Shown here: positions 1 through 7,635 of the stretch, in pieces
Layout of the letters: each line of letters begins with the position of its first letter
Numbering within the stretch: position 1 is the first letter of the stretch
NCBI GenBank assembly: GCA_900596015.1
Contig: UVIF01000021.1
Location: 248,001-312,000 of the forward strand
Direction of reading: 5' to 3'
Origin: Pseudomonas viridiflava
GTDB taxonomy: Bacteria; Pseudomonadota; Gammaproteobacteria; Pseudomonadales; Pseudomonadaceae
DNA length: 64,000 bases
Position numbers and translations under genes: made by a program
Notes under the pieces: model-generated
The model's input: only the letters and a program-made list of their open reading frames with translations
Databases searched by the model: none
Told to the model about the DNA's origin: nothing

Positions 1-791
1 CCGATCCCAACCGGCCCAGCGGCTCGTTCATGTTCCTCGGCCCGACCGGGGTGGGCAAGACCGAGCTGTGCAAGGCGCTGGCCGAGTTTCTCTTCGATAC
101 CGAAGAGGCAATGGTGCGTATCGATATGTCCGAGTTCATGGAAAAGCATTCGGTCGCTCGCCTGATCGGTGCACCACCCGGCTACGTTGGCTATGAAGAA
201 GGCGGCTACCTGACCGAAGCGGTGCGTCGCAAGCCGTACTCGGTGTTGCTGCTCGATGAAGTCGAAAAGGCCCACCCGGACGTGTTCAACGTGCTGTTGC
301 AGGTGCTGGAAGATGGCCGTCTGACCGACAGCCACGGACGTACCGTGGACTTCCGCAACACCGTGATCGTGATGACCTCGAACCTGGGGTCGGCGCGTAT
401 CCAAGAGTTGGTCGGCGACCGCGAGGCGCAGCGCGCGGCGGTCATGGATGCGGTCACCAGCCATTTCCGGCCCGAGTTCGTCAACCGGATCGATGAGGTG
501 GTGATTTTCGAGCCGCTGGCACGCGACCAGATCGCCGGGATCACGCAGATCCAGTTGGCACGGCTGCGCAGCCGTCTAGCCGAGCGCGATTTGAGCCTGG
601 AGCTGAGCGATGAGGCGCTGGATAAGCTGATCGCGGTGGGCTACGACCCGGTGTATGGCGCGCGTCCGTTGAAGCGTGCGATCCAGCGCTGGATCGAGAA
701 CCCGCTGGCGCAGCTGATTCTCTCGGGCAAATTCCTGCCAGGGACTCCGGTGCAGGCGTCGGTGGTCGATGACGAGATTGTGTTTGCTTGA
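1..791 (+). CDS. clpB: ClpB disaggregase, C-terminal part (5' end outside window)
   Basis: This is the last 262 codons of the AAA+ disaggregase ClpB, which works with DnaK/DnaJ/GrpE to rescue aggregated proteins in the cytoplasm. The reading frame is open from the first full codon at position 3, so the gene begins upstream of the window. Visible parts belong to the second nucleotide-binding domain: Walker A GPTGVGKT right after the start of the fragment, the pore-loop segment [13 protein letters not shown], Walker [14 protein letters not shown], sensor-1 VIVMTSNLG, and the small domain with [18 protein letters not shown] near the end. The protein ends normally at a TGA. No clear U-run terminator follows it; a REP pair does. 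Identification is secure, only the extent is limited. Confidence 0.97.
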   Translation, partial: DPNRPSGSFMFLGPTGVGKTELCKALAEFLFDTEEAMVRIDMSEFMEKHSVARLIGAPPGYVGYEEGGYLTEAVRRKPYSVLLLDEVEKAHPDVFNVLLQVLEDGRLTDSHGRTVDFRNTVIVMTSNLGSARIQELVGDREAQRAAVMDAVTSHFRPEFVNRIDEVVIFEPLARDQIAGITQIQLARLRSRLAERDLSLELSDEALDKLIAVGYDPVYGARPLKRAIQRWIENPLAQLILSGKFLPGTPVQASVVDDEIVFA

Positions 792-814
792 GTGATGGGC
801 GGTCAGTGAACGCC

Positions 815-899
815 TTTTCGCGATCAGAGGGCTCGTCGCCGCCCCGCTCCCACAGGCGCTCAAGTCATTGTGGGAGCGGGCGCTGCCCGCGAAGAGGCC
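815..899. repeat. REP-type inverted pair after clpB
   Basis: A clear REP-like unit (TGTGGGAGCGGGCGCTGCCCGCGAAGAGG, 869-897) is preceded by a degenerate inverted copy ending in CGCTCCCACA (818-855). This matches the Pseudomonas REP style found at several other places in this window. It may act as a transcript-stabilising or terminating hairpin after clpB. Confidence 0.75.
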
Positions 900-1048
900 C
901 CCACCGACCCACCCCATTGATTTACCGTTGCATTTTCGTTTCAAGGCTTGTAAAGTGCGCCCCGCTGTAAGTCATCCCGCAGAACCACTGGCTTCACCCG
1001 GTTCTGAAAAAAAGTTGCAAATCAGTGTCTTGAAAGCAATTTAAAGGG

Positions 1049-1076
1049 TTGACAGAGGTTTTGAAGATTGTAGAAT
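1049..1076 (+). promoter_or_regulatory. Sigma-70 promoter of the tRNA-Asn/tRNA-Pro operon
   Basis: Perfect -35 TTGACA (1049-1054), 16-bp spacer and -10 TAGAAT (1071-1076), followed at once by GCGCGCC. The GC-rich discriminator just after the -10 is typical of stable-RNA promoters under stringent control; that regulation is inferred. The first tRNA starts about 104 bp after the predicted transcription start. Confidence 0.85.
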
Positions 1077-1186
1077 AGCGCGCCTCAGAGACATGAACGC
1101 AGCGATGCGAACGGGTCGAAGAGTTCAAGGCGGTAGTGATACAGGCTTGAAGCTGCAGCAGTTGTAGATGTACTGAAATTGATAGT

Positions 1187-1262
1187 TCCGTGATAGCTCA
1201 GTCGGTAGAGCAAATGACTGTTAATCATTGGGTCCCAGGTTCGAGTCCTGGTCACGGAGCCA
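1187..1262 (+). tRNA. tRNA-Asn (anticodon GTT)
   Basis: A 76-nt cloverleaf with encoded CCA. The acceptor stem TCCGTGA pairs with TCACGGA, the anticodon loop is CTGTTAA giving GTT, and the T loop is GGTTCGAGTCC. It is the first gene of a two-tRNA transcript with its own promoter. Confidence 0.97.
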
Positions 1263-1272
1263 AATTTCATAT

Positions 1273-1349
1273 CGGGGTATAGCGCAGTCCGGTAGCGCGC
1301 CTGCTTTGGGAGCAGGATGTCAGGAGTTCGAATCCCCTTACCCCGACCA
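1273..1349 (+). tRNA. tRNA-Pro (anticodon TGG)
   Basis: A 77-nt cloverleaf with encoded CCA. Acceptor CGGGGTA pairs with TACCCCG, and the anticodon stem-loop CCTGCTTTGGGAGCAGG gives TGG. It lies 10 nt after tRNA-Asn and is followed directly by a terminator. Confidence 0.97.
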
Positions 1350-1357
1350 TATTCATG

Positions 1358-1389
1358 AAAAAAGGCGCCTGTCATGGGCGCCTTTTTTT
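1358..1389 (+). terminator. Intrinsic terminator of the tRNA operon
   Basis: Perfect stem AGGCGCC/GGCGCCT with a short loop, A-run before and T7 run after. Textbook rho-independent terminator, 14 nt after tRNA-Pro. Confidence 0.93.
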
Positions 1390-1434
1390 GCTCTCGATTT
1401 CTTGCCATTCCACCCCAGTCTCTACGGGTACCCC

Positions 1435-1522
1435 GTAGGAGCGGTCATTGGCCGCGAAAGCAGCTCTGCGTATTGTCTGCTGCACCGAGGTGTCTGTTTC
1501 GCGGCCACGGACCGCTCCTACG
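1435..1522. repeat. Inverted REP pair (family 1)
   Basis: Left arm GTAGGAGCGGTCATTGGCCG... (1435-1459) and right arm in opposite orientation ending ACGGACCGCTCCTAC (1498-1522). Same family as the arrays at 4441 and 869. Confidence 0.8.
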
Positions 1523-1530
1523 AAGCCACC

Positions 1531-1619
1531 TGTAGCAGCGGCGCAAGCCGCGTCCGGCCGCACCGCGTTGTATCAGGTACACCGCGTAGCCGGTAACGCG
1601 GCTCGCGCCGCTGCTACGG
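1531..1619. repeat. Inverted repeat pair (family 2, TGTAGCAGCGGCGCAAGCCG type)
   Basis: Left arm TGTAGCAGCGGCGCAAGCCG (1531-1550) and right arm CGGCTCGCGCCGCTGCTAC (1599-1617) are inverted. Each arm also contains an internal hairpin (CGGCGC/GCCGCG). The same family recurs at 22863 and 30622. It lies just after the ndh stop and may end that transcript. Confidence 0.75.
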
Positions 1620-1639
1620 GGATTGCAGGCAACGATGGA

Positions 1640-2941
1640 TCAATGCAGCTTCAATCGCGGCTCCGTGCCGCGTCCGATACGGCTGCCCAGCATCAGCATG
1701 CCGGTGCGGAACAGGCCATACAGCGCCGCCTGGTGCATCCGGTACAGCGACACGTAGAACATGCGCGCCAGCCAACCTTCCAGCATGACGCTGCCGGTCA
1801 GGTTGCCCATCAGGTTGCCCACCGCCGAAAAGTGCGAGAGGGAAATCAGCGAGCCGTAATCCTTGTAGGTGTACTCCGGCAGCGCTTTGCCTTCGATGCG
1901 CAGCTTCAGCGACTTGGCCAGCAACGAGGCCTGCTGATGGGCCGCCTGCGCGCGCGGTGGCACGTTGCGGTCGGTGCCCGGCTGCGGGCACGCCGCGCAG
2001 TCACCGAAGGCAAAGATGTCATCGTCACGGGTGGACTGCAGGGTAGGGCGTACCACCAACTGATTGATGCGGTTGGTTTCCAGACCATCGATCTCCTTGA
2101 GGAAGCCGGGCGCACGAATACCGGCTGCCCACACCTTCAAACTGGCCGGGATCACCTGGCCGCTGCTGGTCAGCAGGCTTTCGGCAGTCACCTCGCTCAC
2201 TGCGGCATTGGTCAAGATCGTCACGCCCAGCTTTTCCAAGGTCTGGTGCACCGGCTGACCGATGCGCTCGGGCAACGCTGGCAACACCCGTGGGCCGGCT
2301 TCGATCAAGGTGATGCGCATGTTCTCCGGCGCGATGCGGCCCAAGCCATAAGCCGCCAGTTCTTTTGCCGCGTTGTGCAGCTCGGCCGCCAGCTCGACAC
2401 CGGTAGCACCGGCGCCAACGATGGCGACGCTGATCTGCGCGCGACTCTCGTCGTGCCCGGCATGGGCGCGCAGGTAGTGATTGAGCAGTTGCTGGTGGAA
2501 GCGCTCGGCCTGCTTGCGAGTGTCGAGGAACAGGCAGTGCTCCGCCGCCCCCTGGGTGCCGAAGTCGTTGGTGGTGCTGCCTACCGCAATCACCAGCGTG
2601 TCATAGCCGATGCCGCGCGCCGGAACCAGCTCAAGGCCAGTTTCCGGATCGAGGGTGGCGCTCAATTGGATCTGCTTGGCCGCGCGGTCCAGACCGCTCA
2701 TGCGGCCAAGCTGAAACTCGAAATGATTCCACTTGGCCTGCGCCACATAGTTGAGTTCGTCTTCGGACGAATTCAAGGAGCCGGCAGCCACCTCATGCAG
2801 CAGCGGTTTCCAGATATGGGTCAGGTTGGCGTCCACCAGCGTGACGCTGGCCGTACCGCGCTTGCCCAAGGTCTTGCCCAGGCTGGTGGCCAGTTCCAGG
2901 CCGCCGGCGCCGCCGCCGACAATAACGATGCGATGTGTCAT
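1640..2941 (-). CDS. ndh: Type II NADH:quinone oxidoreductase (NDH-2)
   Basis: The 433-residue protein has the N-terminal FAD-binding Rossmann motif RIVIVGGGAGGLE, a second dinucleotide motif VAIVGAGATGVELAAEL for NADH in the middle, and the FAD-closing motif IFAFGDCAACPQPG near residue 310. The segment RAQAAHQQA follows the usual NDH-2 pattern for the quinone site. NDH-2 oxidises NADH and reduces quinone at the inner face of the membrane without pumping protons. Length fits the family (about 430). The gene is monocistronic, with a 327-nt upstream gap and family-2 repeats just downstream. A related NAD(P)/FAD reductase with another electron acceptor is possible but less likely. Confidence 0.9.
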   Translation of the reverse strand: MTHRIVIVGGGAGGLELATSLGKTLGKRGTASVTLVDANLTHIWKPLLHEVAAGSLNSSEDELNYVAQAKWNHFEFQLGRMSGLDRAAKQIQLSATLDPETGLELVPARGIGYDTLVIAVGSTTNDFGTQGAAEHCLFLDTRKQAERFHQQLLNHYLRAHAGHDESRAQISVAIVGAGATGVELAAELHNAAKELAAYGLGRIAPENMRITLIEAGPRVLPALPERIGQPVHQTLEKLGVTILTNAAVSEVTAESLLTSSGQVIPASLKVWAAGIRAPGFLKEIDGLETNRINQLVVRPTLQSTRDDDIFAFGDCAACPQPGTDRNVPPRAQAAHQQASLLAKSLKLRIEGKALPEYTYKDYGSLISLSHFSAVGNLMGNLTGSVMLEGWLARMFYVSLYRMHQAALYGLFRTGMLMLGSRIGRGTEPRLKLH

Positions 2942-3268
2942 GGAAAGCTCTCATAAGGTTAACGAATTCGGGTGTCTGCGAGGGGGGCGAGCGCAAGGCA
3001 GCTCATAGCTCCACACCTTCGAACAGATGGATCGACAAGGCCTGCTACGGCTGCCCCCAGGGCAAGGAGCAGGTGCTCGACTTGCAACCGAGGCGCGCAC
3101 GAGTGACCGCCGATCAATTGGCGAGTGTCACGTGGCAGGGCAGGCGACCCTGAACAGGTAGACGTTTCAGACGCTGGCAAGGCTACAGGGTTCCTGACAG
3201 GCGGTGCGGGTGAGAGCGCTTTGTATCATCCGCACGGCCCCTGCGCCATGACTGGTGAAGGGCTGGGT
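2942..3268. other. Intergenic region, no supported gene
   Basis: A 327-bp stretch between the ndh start and the DUF1780 stop. Short open frames exist on both strands but none has a ribosome binding site, family resemblance or codon pattern worth calling. It must contain the ndh promoter; no clear -35/-10 pair was found. Confidence 0.5.
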
Positions 3269-3898
3269 TCACAAACTGATGCCCACATCGAAAACGATGC
3301 TGCGGCCCAGGTTGTTGCGCAGGAAGTCCGGCGCATCCGGATGCGCGAACAAGACCCGGGCGAAGGTGGGCCCGACCAGCGACAACGAGCGCCAGCCTTG
3401 GCGAAGAAACTCGGTAGGCGGTGGAAAATGGCTGTTCAGGTCCAGGGTTTCGCGCTTGAGGCTGGCGAACGCAATGATGTCCAGCTCACCGAGGTCCAGC
3501 CCGCGTTCGCGGTAGTTGTGGGCTTTCTTGCGCAAGGTAGGCGCTAGCCGCTGCAGCAGCTCGGGTGCGCGGATGCGTTTGGGGCGTGCCTCGCGCCGGA
3601 CCAGTTGGCTGAGGGAGAAAGCGCTGCGCCGGCGCTGCAACTCTTCGCGCCATTCATCGTTGAGCCGGCGCCCTTCGTCGAGCACGAAGAACACTTCGAA
3701 ACTGGCCTCACGAAACAGCACGTCCGGCGGCTCCTGGCCGGCGGGGGTGAATTCATCGTCACGGTAGGCGATGTTCAGGCCCTGCAACAGGCGCTCGCAC
3801 ACCCAACGCTCGCGCTCCCACTTGCGCGCATTGGAGAGGAAGGCATTGGCCTGTTCGGCCTGGCTGGTGAGCAAACGCAGGTAGTCGGAGTCATCCAT
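3269..3898 (-). CDS. DUF1780 family protein (putative endonuclease fold)
   Basis: A 209-residue soluble protein rich in Arg and Glu. It opens with MDDSDYLRLLTSQAEQANAF, continues with KWERERWVCERLL, and has the segment QEPPDVLFREASFEVFFVLDEGRR near residues 55-80. This matches my memory of DUF1780, a Pseudomonas-centred family described as endonuclease-like. The D-x-n-E-x-F arrangement (DVLF...FEVFFV) would fit a PD-(D/E)XK-like core, but that is inference. No signal peptide or membrane segment. It is divergent from the DUF3830 gene with a 100-bp shared upstream region. Biological role unknown. Confidence 0.75.
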   Translation of the reverse strand: MDDSDYLRLLTSQAEQANAFLSNARKWERERWVCERLLQGLNIAYRDDEFTPAGQEPPDVLFREASFEVFFVLDEGRRLNDEWREELQRRRSAFSLSQLVRREARPKRIRAPELLQRLAPTLRKKAHNYRERGLDLGELDIIAFASLKRETLDLNSHFPPPTEFLRQGWRSLSLVGPTFARVLFAHPDAPDFLRNNLGRSIVFDVGISL

Positions 3899-3998
3899 GG
3901 CCCTAGCTTAGCCCGCCTGTGCGACGAAAAGAATAACGCTCGACGCTTCAAAATCGCTCGGCGATGGGTAAGGATGGGATTTTCCCAGGAGCTGCACC

Positions 3999-4424
3999 AT
4001 GCCCAGCATCAAGATCACCTCCGGCGGCTACGAATTCTTGGCCGAAACCCATCCCGATGCACCGCAGACGGTGGATGCGTTTCTCAAGCTGCTGCCGTAT
4101 CGGCAGAAAATCATCCATGTGCGCTGGAGTGGTGAGGCGTGCTGGGTGCCGCTGGGTGAATTCCAGTTGCTGCGCGGTGACGAGCCGGTCGGGTTCGAGA
4201 ACCACACCAGCCACCCGTCGGTGGGGGACGTATTGTTCTATCCCGGGCCGTACAGCGAGACGGAGATCCTGCTGGCCTACGGGTCGTGCTGCTTCGCCAG
4301 CAAGATGGGGCAGTTGGCCGGCAATCACTTTCTTACCGTGGTGCAGGGCAAGGAAAACCTCCGCGCCCTGGGCGTGAAGACCTTGTGGGAAGGTGCGCAA
4401 GAAGTGGTGTTCGAATTGGCGTGA
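3999..4424 (+). CDS. DUF3830 family protein (cyclophilin-like fold)
   Basis: A 141-residue cytoplasmic protein without signal peptide, preceded by a good AGGAG site 8 nt before ATG. Features are an early GGYEFLAETHPDAPQTVDAF, a central FENHTSHPSVGDVLFYPGP and a late GNHFLTVVQG. These fit the DUF3830 family, which resembles the CsaA/cyclophilin-like small barrel proteins. No enzymatic role is established. It is transcribed away from DUF1780 and stands alone, followed by the 105-bp repeat array. Confidence 0.7.
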   Translation: MPSIKITSGGYEFLAETHPDAPQTVDAFLKLLPYRQKIIHVRWSGEACWVPLGEFQLLRGDEPVGFENHTSHPSVGDVLFYPGPYSETEILLAYGSCCFASKMGQLAGNHFLTVVQGKENLRALGVKTLWEGAQEVVFELA

Positions 4425-4440
4425 TCGCCCTGTAGATACC

Positions 4441-4690
4441 CTGTAGGAGCGGTCCGTGGCCGCGAATCAGGCACCGCGTTGTGCCAGACAATCCGCGGAG
4501 CCCTCTTCGCGGCCGATGACCGCTCCTACGTATACCCGATATCCACTGTAGGAGCGGTCCGTGGCCGCGAAACAGGCACCGCGTTGTGCCAGACAATCCT
4601 CAGAGCCCTCTTCGCAGCCGATGACCGCTCCCACGGATACCCGCTATCCACTGTAGGAGCGGTCCGTGGCCGCGAACCAGGCACAGGTGC
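4441..4690. repeat. 105-bp tandem array of inverted REP pairs
   Basis: Units begin CTGTAGGAGCGGTCCGTGGC at 4441, 4546 and 4651, an exact period of 105 bp. Each full unit has a forward REP, a spacer containing CACCGCGTTGTGCCAGACAA, then an inverted REP ending CGCTCCTACG or CGCTCCCACG. Two full copies and a partial third are present, with only a few base changes between copies. It fills the gap between the DUF3830 gene and yacG, which face each other. Confidence 0.9.
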
Positions 4691-4726
4691 AAGCACTATT
4701 GCCTGGTGCCTCAATGCCCGATTGCC

Positions 4727-4930
4727 TCAATGCCCGCGCGGTGGCAGGTCCTCGCTGAACAGGTCGTCCTCGGCATCCGGGCTCACCGGAATCTTGTGCT
4801 CCTCGGACGCCCAGGCCCCCAGGTCAATCAATTTGCAACGATCGGAACAGAACGGCCTGTTCGCATTCGCTGCCGTCCATTCCACCGGCGCCCCGCAAGT
4901 CGGGCAATCAACGGTCAAGGGTTGGCTCAT
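4727..4930 (-). CDS. yacG: DNA gyrase inhibitor YacG
   Basis: A 67-residue zinc-finger protein with the four-Cys signature [10 protein letters not shown] and [16 protein letters not shown], and an acidic tail. In E. coli YacG binds GyrB and inhibits gyrase; that function is known for the family and not shown here. The ATG overlaps the coaE stop by 4 nt (ATGA), so it is translationally coupled as last gene of pilB-pilC-pilD-coaE-yacG. A much longer open frame covers the same strand, but only this short C-terminal part is a recognisable protein. Confidence 0.92.
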   Translation of the reverse strand: MSQPLTVDCPTCGAPVEWTAANANRPFCSDRCKLIDLGAWASEEHKIPVSPDAEDDLFSEDLPPRGH

Positions 4931-5550
4931 TCTCGGCCTCCACGCAAAGTCAGATAAAAAGCATGCAGCCGCTCGACTTCCGAGTGCAGCCAGGCCAAGT
5001 CGCGGTCGTTGACCAGCACATCGTCCGCCAGCGCCAGCCGCTGCTCGCGGCTCGCCTGGGCTTTCAGAATCGCCTGGACCTGCTCGGGCGTGGTGTGATC
5101 GCGCAGCAAGGTCCGCGCAACCCGCACCGCCTCCGGCGCATCCACCACCAGCAAGCGCTGGGTAGTCCGGTACTGCCCCGACTCGACCATCAGCGGCGAC
5201 ACGAACACCGCATAGGGCGACGTTGCCGAAGCCAGCGACCGAGCGATTTCCTCGGCAATCAACGGATGCAACAAAGCCTCGACCCAGCGCCGCTCCTGCG
5301 CATCCTCGAAGATCACCTTGCGCAACGCTCCACGGTCGAGGCTGCCATCGGCCTGCAACAGCGCCGCACCATAGCGCTGCACCAGCGCCGCCAGCGCTGG
5401 CCGCCCCGGCTCCACCACCCAGCGCGAGGCCTGGTCGGCGTCCACCACGTGCACGCCAAACTCGGCAAAGCGCTGCGCCGCAGCGCTCTTGCCACTGGCA
5501 ATGCCACCGGTGAGGCCCAGCACCCAAGGTTTATCCACAGCTGTTGTCAT
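4927..5550 (-). CDS. coaE: Dephospho-CoA kinase
   Basis: A 207-residue kinase that phosphorylates dephospho-CoA in the last step of coenzyme A synthesis. The P-loop [14 protein letters not shown] is at residues 13-26, followed by [13 protein letters not shown] and a central HPLIAEEI segment typical of CoaE. Length is normal. Its start overlaps the pilD stop by 4 nt and its stop overlaps yacG by 4 nt, so the three are co-translated. The pilD-coaE-yacG order is common in gammaproteobacteria. Confidence 0.96.
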   Translation of the reverse strand: MTTAVDKPWVLGLTGGIASGKSAAAQRFAEFGVHVVDADQASRWVVEPGRPALAALVQRYGAALLQADGSLDRGALRKVIFEDAQERRWVEALLHPLIAEEIARSLASATSPYAVFVSPLMVESGQYRTTQRLLVVDAPEAVRVARTLLRDHTTPEQVQAILKAQASREQRLALADDVLVNDRDLAWLHSEVERLHAFYLTLRGGRE

Positions 5551-6416
5551 CGGAACCCGGCAAACTGCATGTATGAAGTGGTTATTTGATCACCCCACAG
5601 CAATGCAATCCACCCCGCGATGGCCAGATAAGGCCCGAACGGGATCGGCGTACTGGTTTGCGCGTTGCGCATCCGCAGCATCAACACCCCCAGCACCGCC
5701 CCCACCAGCGACGACAACAGAATGGTCAGCGGCAGAATCTGCCAGCCACCCCAGGCCCCCAGCATGGCCAGCAACTTGAAATCGCCATAGCCCATGCCTT
5801 CCTTGCCGGTGACCAATTTGAACACCCAATACACCAGCCACAAGCTCAGATAACCCGCCACCGCGCCCCACAGGGCATCGTAGAGATTGGTAAACAACCC
5901 CTGGCCATTGACGATCAGCCCCAGCCACAGCAACGGCAGCACCAGCACATCCGGCAGCAACTGGTGATCAGCATCGATCAGACTCATCGCCAGCAAGCCC
6001 CAGGTCAGCAGCAGAAACGCACCGGCCTGCCAGCTCAACCCGAAGTGATACACCACAAAGGCACTCAAGATGCCCGTGGCCAGTTCCACCAGCGGATAAC
6101 GCAGGCTGATCTTCGCCCGACAACTGGCACACTTGCCCCGCAGCATCAGGTAGCTCACCACCGGGATGTTCTCCCACGCTCGGATCTTGTGGGCACAGTG
6201 CGGGCATTCGGAGTGGGGCAGCAGCAGGTTGTACGCCGCGCCTTTTGGTTCTGGCGGCAGGCCAAGCATTTCCCGGGACTGCGTGGTCCAGTCTCGGTCG
6301 AGCATGATGGGCAGGCGATGGATGAGGACGTTGAGGAAGCTGCCGATGATGAGGCCCAAGAGGAGGGCGCAGAACATCAGGGCCAGCGGGCTGGCCAGGA
6401 ATTCGAGTAGGAGCAT
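5547..6416 (-). CDS. pilD: Prepilin peptidase / N-methyltransferase PilD
   Basis: A 289-residue polytopic inner-membrane enzyme that cleaves type IV prepilins (and type II secretion pseudopilins) and methylates the new N-terminus. It has the zinc-binding pair CPHC...CASC in the cytosolic loop near residues 70-100, and both aspartyl protease motifs, [11 protein letters not shown] and [17 protein letters not shown] start at the ATG 1 nt after the pilC stop. An in-frame upstream ATG would add 19 residues, overlap pilC and put a non-hydrophobic piece before the first helix. Confidence 0.96.
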   Translation of the reverse strand: MLLLEFLASPLALMFCALLLGLIIGSFLNVLIHRLPIMLDRDWTTQSREMLGLPPEPKGAAYNLLLPHSECPHCAHKIRAWENIPVVSYLMLRGKCASCRAKISLRYPLVELATGILSAFVVYHFGLSWQAGAFLLLTWGLLAMSLIDADHQLLPDVLVLPLLWLGLIVNGQGLFTNLYDALWGAVAGYLSLWLVYWVFKLVTGKEGMGYGDFKLLAMLGAWGGWQILPLTILLSSLVGAVLGVLMLRMRNAQTSTPIPFGPYLAIAGWIALLWGDQITTSYMQFAGFR

Positions 6417-6417
6417 G

Positions 6418-7632
6418 TTAGACGACGGAGCCGAGTTGGAAGATGGGAAGGTACATCGCAATAACCAGGCCACCGACCACCACGCCCAGTACCGCCATGA
6501 TCATCGGCTCCATGAGGCTGGTGAGGCTGTCGACCATGTTGTCGACCTCGGCTTCGTAGATGGTTGCTACGCGGTCGAGCATGTCGTCTAAAGCGCCGGA
6601 TTCTTCGCCGATGGCGGTCATTTGGATGGCGAGGGTAGGGAATACACCGGTCGAGCGCATGGAAAAATTCAGCTGCATACCGGTAGAAACATCAGCTTTG
6701 ATGCGATTTACGGCGTTCTTGAACACAGCGTTGCCGGTGGCGCCTGAAACAGAATCCAATGCATCGACCAGCGGCACGCCTGCAGCGAACGTCGTGGAAA
6801 GTGTGCGCGCGTAACGCGCCACCGCTGACTTGTACAGAATAGCGCCCACGATAGGCACTTTTAGCAACCAGCGATCCACCGTATCGCGCAGCTTCTGGCT
6901 GCGCTTCATTGCGTGCTTGAAACCAAAGAACAAACCCACGAAACCTGCGAGGAGCAGCAAATACCACTCCTGTACTACGTCAGACAATCCCATGACCATC
7001 AGGGTGAACGCTGGCAGCTCCGCACCGAAGCCTTCGAAGATGGACTTGAACTGCGGTACAACTTTGATCAACAGAATCCCGGAAACAATGATGGCAACAA
7101 CGACCACCGCTATGGGGTAGGTCATCGCCTTCTTGATCTTGGCTTTCAACTGCTCAGTTTTTTCTTTGTAGGTGGCTACGCGGTCAAGCAAGGTTTCCAA
7201 AGCACCTGCTTGCTCACCCGCATCCACCAGGTTGCAGTAGAGATCGTCGAAGTATTCCGGCTTCTTGCGCAGCGACGAAGCAAAGCTGTTGCCTGCAGCA
7301 ACTTCCTGTTTGACCTCGTCCACCAGCTTGCGCATGTTGGGGTTGTCTACGCCTTCGGAAATGATGTCGAACGACTGTAGCAAGGGCACCCCGGCACGCA
7401 TCATGGTCGACATCTGCCGAGTGAACAGGGCAATGTCCATAGGCTTGATACGCTTGCCTTTGCCGAACAGCGACGTGCCCTTTTTCTTGACCTTGCCTGG
7501 GTTAATTCCCTGCTTGCGCAACTGCGCCTTGATCAACGCCGGATTGTGGCCGCTCAGCTCCCCAGACATCTTGGTGCCTTTGCGGTCTATCCCTTCCCAG
7601 GCATAGACGTTGACCTTTGCTTTGACCGCCAT
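6418..7632 (-). CDS. pilC: Type IV pilus inner-membrane platform protein PilC
   Basis: A 404-residue GspF-family protein with two homologous cytoplasmic domains and three membrane helices. The repeated motif appears as FTRQMSTMMRAGVPLLQ near residue 68 and YARTLSTTFAAGVPLVDAL near residue 272. PilC is the inner-membrane platform on which the PilB motor drives pilin assembly. It lies 3 nt after pilB and 1 nt before pilD. Sequence is complete and typical. Confidence 0.96.
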   Translation of the reverse strand: MAVKAKVNVYAWEGIDRKGTKMSGELSGHNPALIKAQLRKQGINPGKVKKKGTSLFGKGKRIKPMDIALFTRQMSTMMRAGVPLLQSFDIISEGVDNPNMRKLVDEVKQEVAAGNSFASSLRKKPEYFDDLYCNLVDAGEQAGALETLLDRVATYKEKTEQLKAKIKKAMTYPIAVVVVAIIVSGILLIKVVPQFKSIFEGFGAELPAFTLMVMGLSDVVQEWYLLLLAGFVGLFFGFKHAMKRSQKLRDTVDRWLLKVPIVGAILYKSAVARYARTLSTTFAAGVPLVDALDSVSGATGNAVFKNAVNRIKADVSTGMQLNFSMRSTGVFPTLAIQMTAIGEESGALDDMLDRVATIYEAEVDNMVDSLTSLMEPMIMAVLGVVVGGLVIAMYLPIFQLGSVV

Positions 7633-7635
7633 TGC

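Noticed and set aside
1448..2956. Long open frame (502 codons) antisense to ndh
   Set aside because: Mirror of a GC-rich coding gene; composition dominated by Arg/Gln/His/Ala, no domain, no ribosome site; ndh on the other strand is clear.
4931..5527. Long N-terminal extension of YacG
   Set aside because: It is coaE in another frame; YacG is complete from the coupled ATG at 4930.
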